Shown here: positions 55,130-62,554 of the stretch, piece by piece
Layout of the letters: each line of letters opens with the position of its first letter
How positions within the stretch are numbered: position 1 is the stretch's first letter
The notes under the pieces: model-generated
The model's database searches: none
Told to the model about the DNA's origin: nothing
Seen by the model: only the letters and a program-made list of their open reading frames with translations
Position numbers and translations under genes: made by a program
Assembly (NCBI RefSeq): GCF_030582395.1
Contig: NZ_CP104382.1
Span: 930,001 to 994,000 of the forward strand
Source: Ralstonia pickettii
GTDB taxonomy: Bacteria > Pseudomonadota > Gammaproteobacteria > Burkholderiales > Burkholderiaceae
Direction: 5' to 3'
DNA: 64,000 nucleotides

Positions 55130-56230
55130 TTAGCGCTTGACGAAGCGGTAGTGCGCCACGCCCCACTCGTTGCCGCCGGCATAACCGAACAAGGTCGACA
55201 CCGCCAGATAGAACATGCGCCACCGCTGGAACCACACGGCCGCCTGCTGCTCGCCATAGGTCTGCACGAATACAGGCATCAACCGGCCGCGCGCAGCGTC
55301 AAGATTGGCCAGCCAATGATCGGCGGTGCGCGCGTAGTGCATGCCACTGACCCACCAGTGGCGCGCCACGCGCAGATCGTCCTGGAACTCCAGCAGCAAC
55401 GCCTCCGATGGCATCGTGCCGCCGGTAAAGAAGTACTTCGACATCCAGTCGGTGCCGTCCTGCACCTGAAAGTGATACGCCAGCGTGCGATGCGCGAAGA
55501 TGTGCACAAATAGCACCGCATCCGGTCGCATCCAGCGTGCGATCTTGCCCAGCAGCAGGCCGTAGTTCTTCATGTGCTCGAACATCTCGATCGACACGAC
55601 CCGGTCGAAGAGGCCACCCTTGGGCATCTCTGCAAAATCGAAATCGACAATGTTTCCCGTGTGCACGGTGAGGTTCGTCAATCCGCGCTCGGCGGCCCGG
55701 GCCTCGATCCAGCTGCGCTGACCGCGCGAATTCGACAACGCCACGATGCGCGCGTTGGGATAGCGCTTGGCCATCCATAGCGACAACGAACCCCAACCGC
55801 ATCCGAGGTCCAGAATGCACTGCCCATCGGCCAGGCTGGCACGCTCGGCGTAGCACGCAAACATCGCCTCTTCGGCTTCGGCCAGCGTTTCGCTGCCGTT
55901 CGGGTACAGGGCGCAGGAGTACTTCAACTGCGGTCCCAGATGGGCCTCGAAGAATGCGGGCGGCAGCTCATAGTGCTGTGTGTTGGCCGCGTCGGTCTCA
56001 ATGGCGATGGGGCTGGCGTGCAGCTCATCCAGCAACGCGTTGAAGCGCCGTGCGCGCAGTTCGCCATCGTGAAGACCCTCGTCTCGCAAGCGTTGGCGCA
56101 TGAGGGCGCGCATGCCCGCGCGCACCAGCCCATCCGGCAGCCATCCGCGCTCACAGCACTGGATGAGCCAGCTGTCACTGGCGTCGGCCGCAGCTTGCGG
56201 CGGTAGGGTCGGCGTGGACAGCACAGTCAT
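55130..56230 (-). CDS. Cfa/coclaurine-N-methyltransferase-like SAM methyltransferase
   Basis: A 366-residue class I methyltransferase with AAGGAGC before the start. The SAM site is ILDLGCGWGSLSLWMAKRYP. The C-terminal half (SIEMFEHMKNYGLLLGKIAR, YFFTGGTMPSEALLLEFQDD, HYARTADHWLANLD) resembles plant coclaurine N-methyltransferases more than Cfa. It is annotated in many genomes as a Cfa relative; it may methylate a lipid, amine or unknown acceptor. Last gene of the litR-folE-...-DUF1295 run (32-base gap). Confidence 0.88.
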   Translation of the reverse strand: MTVLSTPTLPPQAAADASDSWLIQCCERGWLPDGLVRAGMRALMRQRLRDEGLHDGELRARRFNALLDELHASPIAIETDAANTQHYELPPAFFEAHLGPQLKYSCALYPNGSETLAEAEEAMFACYAERASLADGQCILDLGCGWGSLSLWMAKRYPNARIVALSNSRGQRSWIEARAAERGLTNLTVHTGNIVDFDFAEMPKGGLFDRVVSIEMFEHMKNYGLLLGKIARWMRPDAVLFVHIFAHRTLAYHFQVQDGTDWMSKYFFTGGTMPSEALLLEFQDDLRVARHWWVSGMHYARTADHWLANLDAARGRLMPVFVQTYGEQQAAVWFQRWRMFYLAVSTLFGYAGGNEWGVAHYRFVKR

Positions 56231-56262
56231 GAAAAGCTCCTTGGAATCTGTACGTGGGTACG

Positions 56263-57045
56263 TCAGTGGCGCGGGGGCCATGGGATCAGCACGCTCGTTG
56301 TGCGGGCGTATTCGGCGTAGTCGTCTCGCGTTGCGCGCATGTGGGCTTCAAGCATGGGAACGCCCGAGACCTTGATGAGCAGCCACGCCATGGCCACCGG
56401 CGGCAACAGCGTCAGCCATGCCCACGGCGTGCCGAGCGCCAGCGGCACGTAGGCCAGCCAGTGCACGCATTCAAAGAAATAATTGGGATGCCGCGAATAG
56501 CGCCACAGCCCCGCCCGGCAGGTCTTGCCGCGGTTGGCCGGGTCCGCCGCAAAGCTGCGCAGTTGCCGGTCCGCCAGGGCCTCGCCGGCCACCGCAATCA
56601 GCCACAGCGCAATTGCAATCGCCACGGCAAACGCGCCTGGTGGATCGGGGCGGTAGCTCGGCACGGCAAACGCGATCGACAGAAACATCGATACCGCCGC
56701 CTGCACCTGGAAGAAGCCGAACATGTTTCGGGGTGCGGCTGCGCCCCACTCCTGGCGCAACTTGCGGTAGCGCGCGTCTTCCGGCTTGCCGGCATTGCGC
56801 TGCCACAAGTGCCAGCCCAGGCGCACGCCCCACACCGCGCCACCCGCACCGACCAGCAAGCGTGCAGGCAACGAGCCCGTGCCCAACCCGGCGTACAGCA
56901 ATGCAACCGCGCCCAGGGAGAATGCCCAGACCGGATCGACCATGCCGGCATTCTCGGTGCGCAACTGCCACGCCCACACGGCACTGAACACCGCCACCAG
57001 GAATACCAGCGCGACGAGCGCGACCCCGATCGCAGGCATGGTCAC
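56263..57045 (-). CDS. DUF1295 membrane protein (steroid 5-alpha-reductase-like)
   Basis: A 260-residue membrane protein with six or seven helices. The signature GLWRYSRHPNYFFECVHW near the C-terminus is that of DUF1295, related to steroid reductases and isoprenylcysteine methyltransferases. It may reduce a double bond in a fatty acyl or isoprenoid chain. A GTG start at 57045 overlaps the cfa stop (GTGA); an ATG six bases later is also possible. Co-translated with cfa. Confidence 0.87.
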   Translation of the reverse strand: MTMPAIGVALVALVFLVAVFSAVWAWQLRTENAGMVDPVWAFSLGAVALLYAGLGTGSLPARLLVGAGGAVWGVRLGWHLWQRNAGKPEDARYRKLRQEWGAAAPRNMFGFFQVQAAVSMFLSIAFAVPSYRPDPPGAFAVAIAIALWLIAVAGEALADRQLRSFAADPANRGKTCRAGLWRYSRHPNYFFECVHWLAYVPLALGTPWAWLTLLPPVAMAWLLIKVSGVPMLEAHMRATRDDYAEYARTTSVLIPWPPRH

Positions 57046-58241
57046 CCCCGCTCCAGCAGAAACTGCGACACGCCGATCCGGCCCTCGTCAAAGCCGGCCT
57101 CGCAATAGGCGAAATACAGGCGCCAGATGCGGATGAAGGGCTCGTCGAATCCGAGTGCCCGCACAGCATCGAGCCGGGCCTCGAAACGCTGGTTCCACCG
57201 ACGCAGGGTCTCTGCGTAGTCGCGGCCGAAGTCGAGGCGGTCGACCACACGCAAGCCATGCTGCTCCGCCAGCTTGATGAAGCGCTCGCGGCTGGGCAGC
57301 ATGCCGCCGGGGAAGATGAACTGCTGGATGAAATCGGTGCCGGCGCGGTAGCGCTCGAAATGCGCCTCGTCGATGGTGATGCTCTGCACCAGGGCGCGGC
57401 CGCCATGCCGCAGACAGCGCACCAGCGTCCGGAAGTAGCTTGGCCAGTAAGCCTCGCCCACCGCCTCGAACATCTCGATGGAGGCGATGGCGTCGTATGC
57501 GCCGTCCAGGTCCCGATAGTCGCGCAGTTCAACGCGCGCCCGGGGCTCGTCGGCCAGGCGCTCTGCCGTGTAGCGGCGCTGTTCTTCCGAGAGCGTGATG
57601 CCGTGCACATGCGCACCGCGCGCGCAGGCCATCTCCATCAGGCCGCCCCATCCGCAGCCGATTTCCAGCACGTCCATGCCTGGCTCTACCCTCAGCAGAT
57701 CGCACACGCGCCGGTATTTGGCGGTTTGCGCTTCCGCAAGCCCGTGCCGCAGATTGCCGTTGAACCACGCAGACGAATACGCCATGCCCTCGTCCAGCCA
57801 CAGCCGGTAGAAATCGTTGCCGAGGTCGTAATGCAAGTGGATATTGCGGCGACTGCCGCGACGGCTGTTCCGGCGGAGCAGATGGCGGATCCGAAGGACG
57901 GAGCGCGCCAGCGCATGCCCGAAGATCGCCTGGTCGAGCGTGGCGGCATTGACGATGGCCAGCCGCAGCAGGTTGGTGAGGTTGGCCGAGTCGACCCATC
58001 CGTCTCGGTATGCCTCCGCAAAACCCACGTCACCGCTGCGCAGGATGCGCCCGCATGCACGCCAGTCGGTAATGCGCAGGTCCGCCACCAGCGGCGACGC
58101 GGCATCACCGATCTGCACATCGCCATCGGGCGTGACAAGGTGAAGGAAGCCGTGCCGCAACCGGCCGGCCAATGCCAGGAACAGCCGGCCGGCCGCAGGA
58201 ACATGAGGCGGCACCCAGGAGAGGGAGCGCGAGGCTGTCAT
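57042..58241 (-). CDS. cfa: Cyclopropane-fatty-acid synthase-family methyltransferase
   Basis: A 399-residue enzyme with the Cfa N-terminal domain and SAM site VLEIGCGWGGLMEMACARGA. The family segments are HYDLGNDFYRLWLDEGMAYSS (shown in part), SIEMFEAVGEAYWPSYF and FPGGMLPSRERF. It transfers a methylene group to double bonds of phospholipid acyl chains, or in related UfaM proteins adds a methyl. Its start overlaps the DUF1365 stop by 4 bases and its stop the DUF1295 start. Adjacent FAD oxidase and DUF1365 suggest a further-modified product. Confidence 0.92.
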   Translation of the reverse strand: MTASRSLSWVPPHVPAAGRLFLALAGRLRHGFLHLVTPDGDVQIGDAASPLVADLRITDWRACGRILRSGDVGFAEAYRDGWVDSANLTNLLRLAIVNAATLDQAIFGHALARSVLRIRHLLRRNSRRGSRRNIHLHYDLGNDFYRLWLDEGMAYSSAWFNGNLRHGLAEAQTAKYRRVCDLLRVEPGMDVLEIGCGWGGLMEMACARGAHVHGITLSEEQRRYTAERLADEPRARVELRDYRDLDGAYDAIASIEMFEAVGEAYWPSYFRTLVRCLRHGGRALVQSITIDEAHFERYRAGTDFIQQFIFPGGMLPSRERFIKLAEQHGLRVVDRLDFGRDYAETLRRWNQRFEARLDAVRALGFDEPFIRIWRLYFAYCEAGFDEGRIGVSQFLLERG

Positions 58242-59005
58242 CGGGAATTCTCCGGAGAAGTTCTGTCGTGGGCATTGCGGCCAAAGAACGGCACGCCCTT
58301 GAGCCACAGGCGCAGGGCCTGCCAATGGATGCGACCAATGACTTGCAGCGCAAGCAGCGGCTGCCGCAACAGCGCGCGTCGCAGGTGTGCGGCGTCGAAA
58401 GGCTGGAGCCGGCCACCGATGGCGGTGTGCAGCAAGGCGCCCTCTCGGTCGTGATAGTCAATACGCACCAGCGCCGTTGCCGCGGTCTCGGCAAAACGGA
58501 ACCGGTAACCGCCCTCGACCCTGCAGAAGGGCGACACATGCAGTTGCTTGCGGCACGTCAGCAGGGTGTGCGCATCGATGGCCCCGCCGTCCTGCGCACA
58601 GAGCAGGTACTGATGGTGCTGGCCGAAGGTGTTGTTGACCTCGGCCAAAACGGCGCGCAGCGTGCCGGCTGCGTCGTGGCAGTACCAGAACGAGACAGGG
58701 TTGAACATCCAGCCGGCAATGCGCGGAAAGGTCTGCAGCCAGACCTCGCCATCGGCAGGCAGGCCCGCGCTGCTCAGCATGCTACGTATCCAGGCGAGCA
58801 GGTCAGAACCGTCTCGCGGGCCGTAGTCGCGCATGCGCAAAGACAGCGGCCGCCAGCAGTCCACGCCAAACCACGTGCCCGTCAGGCGCCCCAGTGCCGA
58901 GAGCTTCACGCGCACGGCAAACACCGGGTAGACGAAGCGATGCGCCACCGGCCGCAGGCGGCGGTGCATGACCTGGCCGACCAGAAGCTGCGCGTCACCG
59001 TTCAT
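58238..59005 (-). CDS. DUF1365 protein
   Basis: A 255-residue protein with the DUF1365 pattern: HRRLRPVAHRFVYPVFAVRV at the start, MFNPVSFWYCHD and ALVRIDYHDREGALLHTAI. The family nearly always sits between an FAD-dependent oxidase and a Cfa homologue, as here, with 4-base overlaps on both sides. No catalytic function is proven; an accessory role in fatty acid modification is inferred from this constant context. Confidence 0.9.
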   Translation of the reverse strand: MNGDAQLLVGQVMHRRLRPVAHRFVYPVFAVRVKLSALGRLTGTWFGVDCWRPLSLRMRDYGPRDGSDLLAWIRSMLSSAGLPADGEVWLQTFPRIAGWMFNPVSFWYCHDAAGTLRAVLAEVNNTFGQHHQYLLCAQDGGAIDAHTLLTCRKQLHVSPFCRVEGGYRFRFAETAATALVRIDYHDREGALLHTAIGGRLQPFDAAHLRRALLRQPLLALQVIGRIHWQALRLWLKGVPFFGRNAHDRTSPENSR

Positions 59006-60297
59006 GGCGCCACCTTTGCCCAGGCCGGAGCGCAGCCAAAATCCGCCACCACGCGCAGTGCAGACTTCAGCCCGTCCTCATGGAAGCCGTAGCCGGTCCA
59101 GGCACCCGCAAACCAGGTGCGACTGCGACCTTGCAATGCCGGCAGGCGAGCCTGCGCGTCGATGGCCGGTTGATCGAACACCGGATGCTCGTACTCGAAC
59201 CGCTGATACTCCAGCTCGGGCGCGGGTGGCGCTGACGGGTTGAGCGTGACCACCACGGGCGTCGACACCGGCAGCGGTTGCAACTGGTTCAGCAGGTAGC
59301 TGACGCACGGTGCGCCCGCTGTCGTGCCGGCATGCGGCGCATCCAGATAGTTCCACGCCGACCACACGCGTCGCCGACGCGGCAACAGGCGTGTATCGCG
59401 GTGCAGGAATGCCGTATTGGGCTGATAGCGGAATACGCCCAGCACGGCGCGCTCGTCGTCCGTGGCGTCGTCGAGCAGACGCAGGGTCTGCGGGGCGTGC
59501 GTGGCCAGCACCACGGCGTCGTATCGCTCGCTTCCCGAATCCGTGCGGATATCGACATAGGTCTCTGCCCGGCGGATGCCTCGCACCGGCGTGCCGACAC
59601 GCACATCGGCCAGCCGGCTCGCAATGGCGCGCACGTAGCTCCGCGCGCCACCCTTGACGGTGCGCCAACGGGGGCGGTTGAAGACCTGTAGCAAACCATG
59701 GTTCAAGCAAAACCGCAGGAACGTTTCGGCGGGGAACGACAGGATGTCGCGGCTGGGCGTGGACCAGATTGCGGCGGCCATCGGCAGCAGATAGTGCGCA
59801 CAGAACGGCTCACCATAGCGGCCAGCCGCCAGCAGCGCGCCCAGGCTTTGGCGTTCGGCGCGCGCCGCAGCCAGGTTGGCGTGCGCCTGGCGGTTAAAGC
59901 GAAGAATGTCGCTCAGCATCGACAGGAACCTCGCCGACACGAGATTGCGCGGCTGCGCAAAGACCGTGCTGAGGCTGGTGCCGGCCCACTCCAGGGCCCC
60001 ACCGTCAACCGACACGCTGAACGACATGTCGCTCTCGCAATGCGCCACGCCAAGCTCGTCAAACAGCGCAATCAGGTTCGGATACGTGCGCGCGTTGAAC
60101 ACGAGAAAGCCGGTGTCCACGCCGAACACCTGGCCGCCCTCCTCGATGTCGACGGTATTCGTATGTCCGCCCAGCCGGGGGGCCGCCTCGAACAGCGTCA
60201 TGGCGTGCCGCTTCGCAAGAAAATGCGCGGCCGCCAGCCCCGATATGCCGGAGCCGACCACGGCGATGCGCTTTGCAGGAAACTGAAGAATGTTCAA
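59002..60297 (-). CDS. FAD-dependent amine-oxidase-like oxidoreductase
   Basis: With a TTG start at 60297 (LNILQFPAKRIAVVGSGISG) the protein has 431 residues. The dinucleotide motif is AVVGSGISGLAAAHFLAKRH, followed by LGGHTNTVDIEEGG; the C-terminal FAD motif is FAGAWTGYGFHEDGLKSAL. It is like the flavoproteins paired with DUF1365 and Cfa, including the R. sphaeroides ufa genes for furan fatty acids, where a desaturation or oxidation step is proposed. The earlier ATG at 60357 lies inside folE and is unlikely. No clear ribosome site. Confidence 0.88.
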   Translation of the reverse strand: MNILQFPAKRIAVVGSGISGLAAAHFLAKRHAMTLFEAAPRLGGHTNTVDIEEGGQVFGVDTGFLVFNARTYPNLIALFDELGVAHCESDMSFSVSVDGGALEWAGTSLSTVFAQPRNLVSARFLSMLSDILRFNRQAHANLAAARAERQSLGALLAAGRYGEPFCAHYLLPMAAAIWSTPSRDILSFPAETFLRFCLNHGLLQVFNRPRWRTVKGGARSYVRAIASRLADVRVGTPVRGIRRAETYVDIRTDSGSERYDAVVLATHAPQTLRLLDDATDDERAVLGVFRYQPNTAFLHRDTRLLPRRRRVWSAWNYLDAPHAGTTAGAPCVSYLLNQLQPLPVSTPVVVTLNPSAPPAPELEYQRFEYEHPVFDQPAIDAQARLPALQGRSRTWFAGAWTGYGFHEDGLKSALRVVADFGCAPAWAKVAP

Positions 60298-60325
60298 GGC
60301 GATGTCTCTAGGGGTGGCTCGGTGC

Positions 60326-61054
60326 TCATCCGCCGTTACGGCCGGGCAGCAGCGCAAGAAACTCGCGCCGCAGGCTGGGATCGGACAGAAACACGCCGCG
60401 CATCACGCTGCTCACCATGCGCGACTCGTCGTCCTTCGTGCCGCGCCAGTGCATGCAGTAGTGCTCGGCTTCCAGCACGACCGCCAGGCCGTCGGGCGCC
60501 ATGCGGTCTTCCAGCAGATCGGCAATCTGCTTGATGGCTTCTTCCTGGATCTGCGGGCGGCTCATGACCCAATCGATCAGCCGGGCGTACTTGGACAGTC
60601 CGATCAACTGGGAGTCCTTGTTCGGCATGACACCCACCCATGCACGCCCCATGACCGGGCACAGGTGGTGTGAGCAGGCACTGCGCACGCGCAACGGCCC
60701 CACCACCATGAGTTCGTTGAGCCGCTCTGCATTCGGAAATGCAGTCACTTCGGGGGCGTCGACATAGCGCCCGGCAAATACCTCGCGCACGAACATCTTG
60801 GCGACGCGGCGCGCCGTCTCCCGACTGTTGTGGTCTTGCTCCACGTCGATGACCAGCGCGCGCAGCACGCCCTGCAGGCGCTCCTCGACCTCGGCCTGGA
60901 GCAGGTCGAGCTCGCCGTCGCGCAGGTAGGCGGCAATGTTGTCATTGGCGTGAAAGCGGTGGCCGGCGCTCATCAACCGCTCCCGAATCCGGACAGAGAG
61001 CGGCACGCTGCCAGCCGCCCCGGCAAACCCGGGCGGATCCAAAGTCAGTTTCAT
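60326..61054 (-). CDS. folE: GTP cyclohydrolase I
   Basis: A 242-residue enzyme. Zinc ligands match E. coli FolE: Cys and His in SACSHHLCPVMG and the later Cys in EAEHYCMHWRG. The N-terminus (about 50 residues) is longer than usual. It makes dihydroneopterin triphosphate, the first step to folate; reduced folates are antenna cofactors of some photolyases and Cry-DASH. Second gene of the litR operon, 100 bases downstream of litR. Probably a light-induced second copy; the main folE would be elsewhere. Confidence 0.92.
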   Translation of the reverse strand: MKLTLDPPGFAGAAGSVPLSVRIRERLMSAGHRFHANDNIAAYLRDGELDLLQAEVEERLQGVLRALVIDVEQDHNSRETARRVAKMFVREVFAGRYVDAPEVTAFPNAERLNELMVVGPLRVRSACSHHLCPVMGRAWVGVMPNKDSQLIGLSKYARLIDWVMSRPQIQEEAIKQIADLLEDRMAPDGLAVVLEAEHYCMHWRGTKDDESRMVSSVMRGVFLSDPSLRREFLALLPGRNGG

Positions 61055-61154
61055 TGAAGTTGCCTCCGAAAATTCGGCGGTGCTCCCACCGCCCATGCCG
61101 CCTCAGGCGAGCTGGCGAGCGAGGTGGATGGGACGCATACGCTCCTATACGCAG

Positions 61155-62141
61155 CTAACCCGCAGGTGGATTCAGCGTCTCGGCCCGGATGGCGAATTCC
61201 ATCGCGTCTTCGAGCATCAGCCGCGCGCGGTTGGCGACGTCCCCTAGATGGCGGTGCAGTTGTTCATCGAGCGCCGACCGCACCGCGCAGCCGTCGCTGA
61301 AACGCTCGAATGCGTCGAGCTGGCGGATCAGCCCGACAAGATGCCGTGGGCACTCGCAGGCAATCGTCTGCGATGCGTTTGCGAAAATTTCCAGCTGGCG
61401 GTCTGAAAACCGGCGGGCATTGCGCCGCAGCGGTTCGAGCTTTCCGTAGACCGCGTCGACGCGGACGAGCTGTGCCAGTTCTTGCAGCACCTGGTCCAGT
61501 TCTCCATGCGCATTGGGTTCCCGATACAGCCGCACGCCGGCCGCGCGCAGCATGTCGGTGGCGCGAACGGTGCCGAAGCTGTAGATCACGCCCACGGCGC
61601 TGGCGCCGGACCGGCGCGCTGCTGCCAGAAGTGCTTCCGCCGTCTCCGGATGCAGGGACGCGGCCTCCACGATCAGCGCATCTGCGTGGGGCAGCTGCTC
61701 GAGCGGTGCCTCGCCGTCGAGGGCGGGCAGCGCGATGACCGGCTCGATCCCGAGCGACGCCAGCGTGGCCTTCCTGCGCCGGACACGCTCCGCCAGCACG
61801 GTCCCACAGACGGCGAGCGAAATGGCGGTGCTGGATGGTGCAGGCACCGGCGTTTCAGCTGCCGCGGAGGTCTCCAGCAACTGCTGGAGTTCGGCGCTGT
61901 CGGCATGCGCAATGGCGCCAATCGCGTGCCCCTGATTGACCAGGGAACGCAGCAGCACGAGGCGCTTGACGTCCTCGCTCGAATACAAGCGCTGACCAGA
62001 CTCGGATTTGGCCGGCGAAATCACGCCATAGCGCTGCTCCCACACCCGTAGGGTGGACACAGGCATCTTGGCCATGCGGGCGGCGGTTCCGCTTCGGTAC
62101 ATTGGCGCCGCGTTGTCTTCGTGTGGCACGTGCGTCTCCAT
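61155..62141 (-). CDS. litR: MerR/LitR-type regulator without visible B12 motifs
   Basis: A 328-residue regulator. Residues about 14-80 are the MerR winged helix (RSGTAARMAKMPVSTLRVWE, with the QRYG wing). In place of the cobalamin module (W-x9-EH helical bundle, then DxHxxG Rossmann domain) it has a Rossmann-like region first (SLAVCGTVLAERVRRRKATL) and a helical C-terminal domain (ECPRHLVGLIRQLDAFERFS). This resembles the B12-independent class of LitR/PplR regulators found in Pseudomonas light-response clusters. It heads the folE-cfa operon. An ATG at 62102 is a possible alternative start. Confidence 0.85.
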   Translation of the reverse strand: METHVPHEDNAAPMYRSGTAARMAKMPVSTLRVWEQRYGVISPAKSESGQRLYSSEDVKRLVLLRSLVNQGHAIGAIAHADSAELQQLLETSAAAETPVPAPSSTAISLAVCGTVLAERVRRRKATLASLGIEPVIALPALDGEAPLEQLPHADALIVEAASLHPETAEALLAAARRSGASAVGVIYSFGTVRATDMLRAAGVRLYREPNAHGELDQVLQELAQLVRVDAVYGKLEPLRRNARRFSDRQLEIFANASQTIACECPRHLVGLIRQLDAFERFSDGCAVRSALDEQLHRHLGDVANRARLMLEDAMEFAIRAETLNPPAG

Positions 62142-62158
62142 GCAAGAGCTGCTTTGCT

Positions 62159-62244
62159 GACATGAAACGCTGTGCCGCTGACATCGTCAATGAAATGAAG
62201 CGCAAAACGCGCTTTTCGGTCGCACATGAGTCGGGATTGAGTCG
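62159..62244 (-). promoter_or_regulatory. litR operon promoter with tandem 11-bp-spaced repeats
   Basis: On the minus strand: two copies of CGACTCA (plus-strand TGAGTCG at 62227-62233 and 62238-62244, offset 11 bp), then -35 TTGACG (62185-62190), 17-bp spacer and TTTCATGTC (62159-62167). The same elements at the same distances occur upstream of the lipocalin-phrB operon. Confidence 0.7.
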
Positions 62245-62443
62245 CGATTCCGGTGTGAGCCCGTTGCGCATAGCTTTCCATTGCCGAGATCCCCCCTTAT
62301 GCCGTACCCCAACGGCCGTAGCGCTTAGTTGTTATTCACTGGCTGCTCGGAGCGGCGCGCCGACCATCCGCATCTCCACAAGACTGCTGAAGAAGCCCTC
62401 GCCGCCCACGTAATCCTGAGGTGGGGATCGGGAAAACCCACCC

Positions 62444-62484
62444 TTGACCTCTAATATATCAATCCATAAATTCTGATATATCAA
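62444..62484 (+). promoter_or_regulatory. Promoter and repeats of the GH28 gene
   Basis: TTGACC (62444-62449), a 17-bp spacer and TAAATT (62467-62472) form a good sigma-70 promoter. ATATATCAA occurs at 62454-62462 inside the spacer and again at 62476-62484, 22 bp apart, the second within the palindrome TGATATATCA. A repressor at these repeats would block RNA polymerase. Confidence 0.6.
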
Positions 62485-62554
62485 AAGGCGTGCACCGGTT
62501 CAGCAGCTTCCGGCCTGGGCGACACGTCAGAGAAAAACACCGACGAGGAGACCC

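Larger units (their letters stand above)
62142..62554. other. Divergent intergenic region litR / GH28 gene
   Basis: 413 bases. The litR side (62159-62244) holds the conserved light-cluster promoter; the GH28 side (62444-62484) holds a near-consensus promoter with repeats. Between them (about 62300-62440) I see no gene, RNA or terminator. Confidence 0.6.

Noticed and set aside
61155..62141. B12-dependent CarH photoreceptor
   Set aside because: Neither W-x9-EH nor DxHxxG is present and the domain order differs, so the LitR label is kept without a cobalamin claim.
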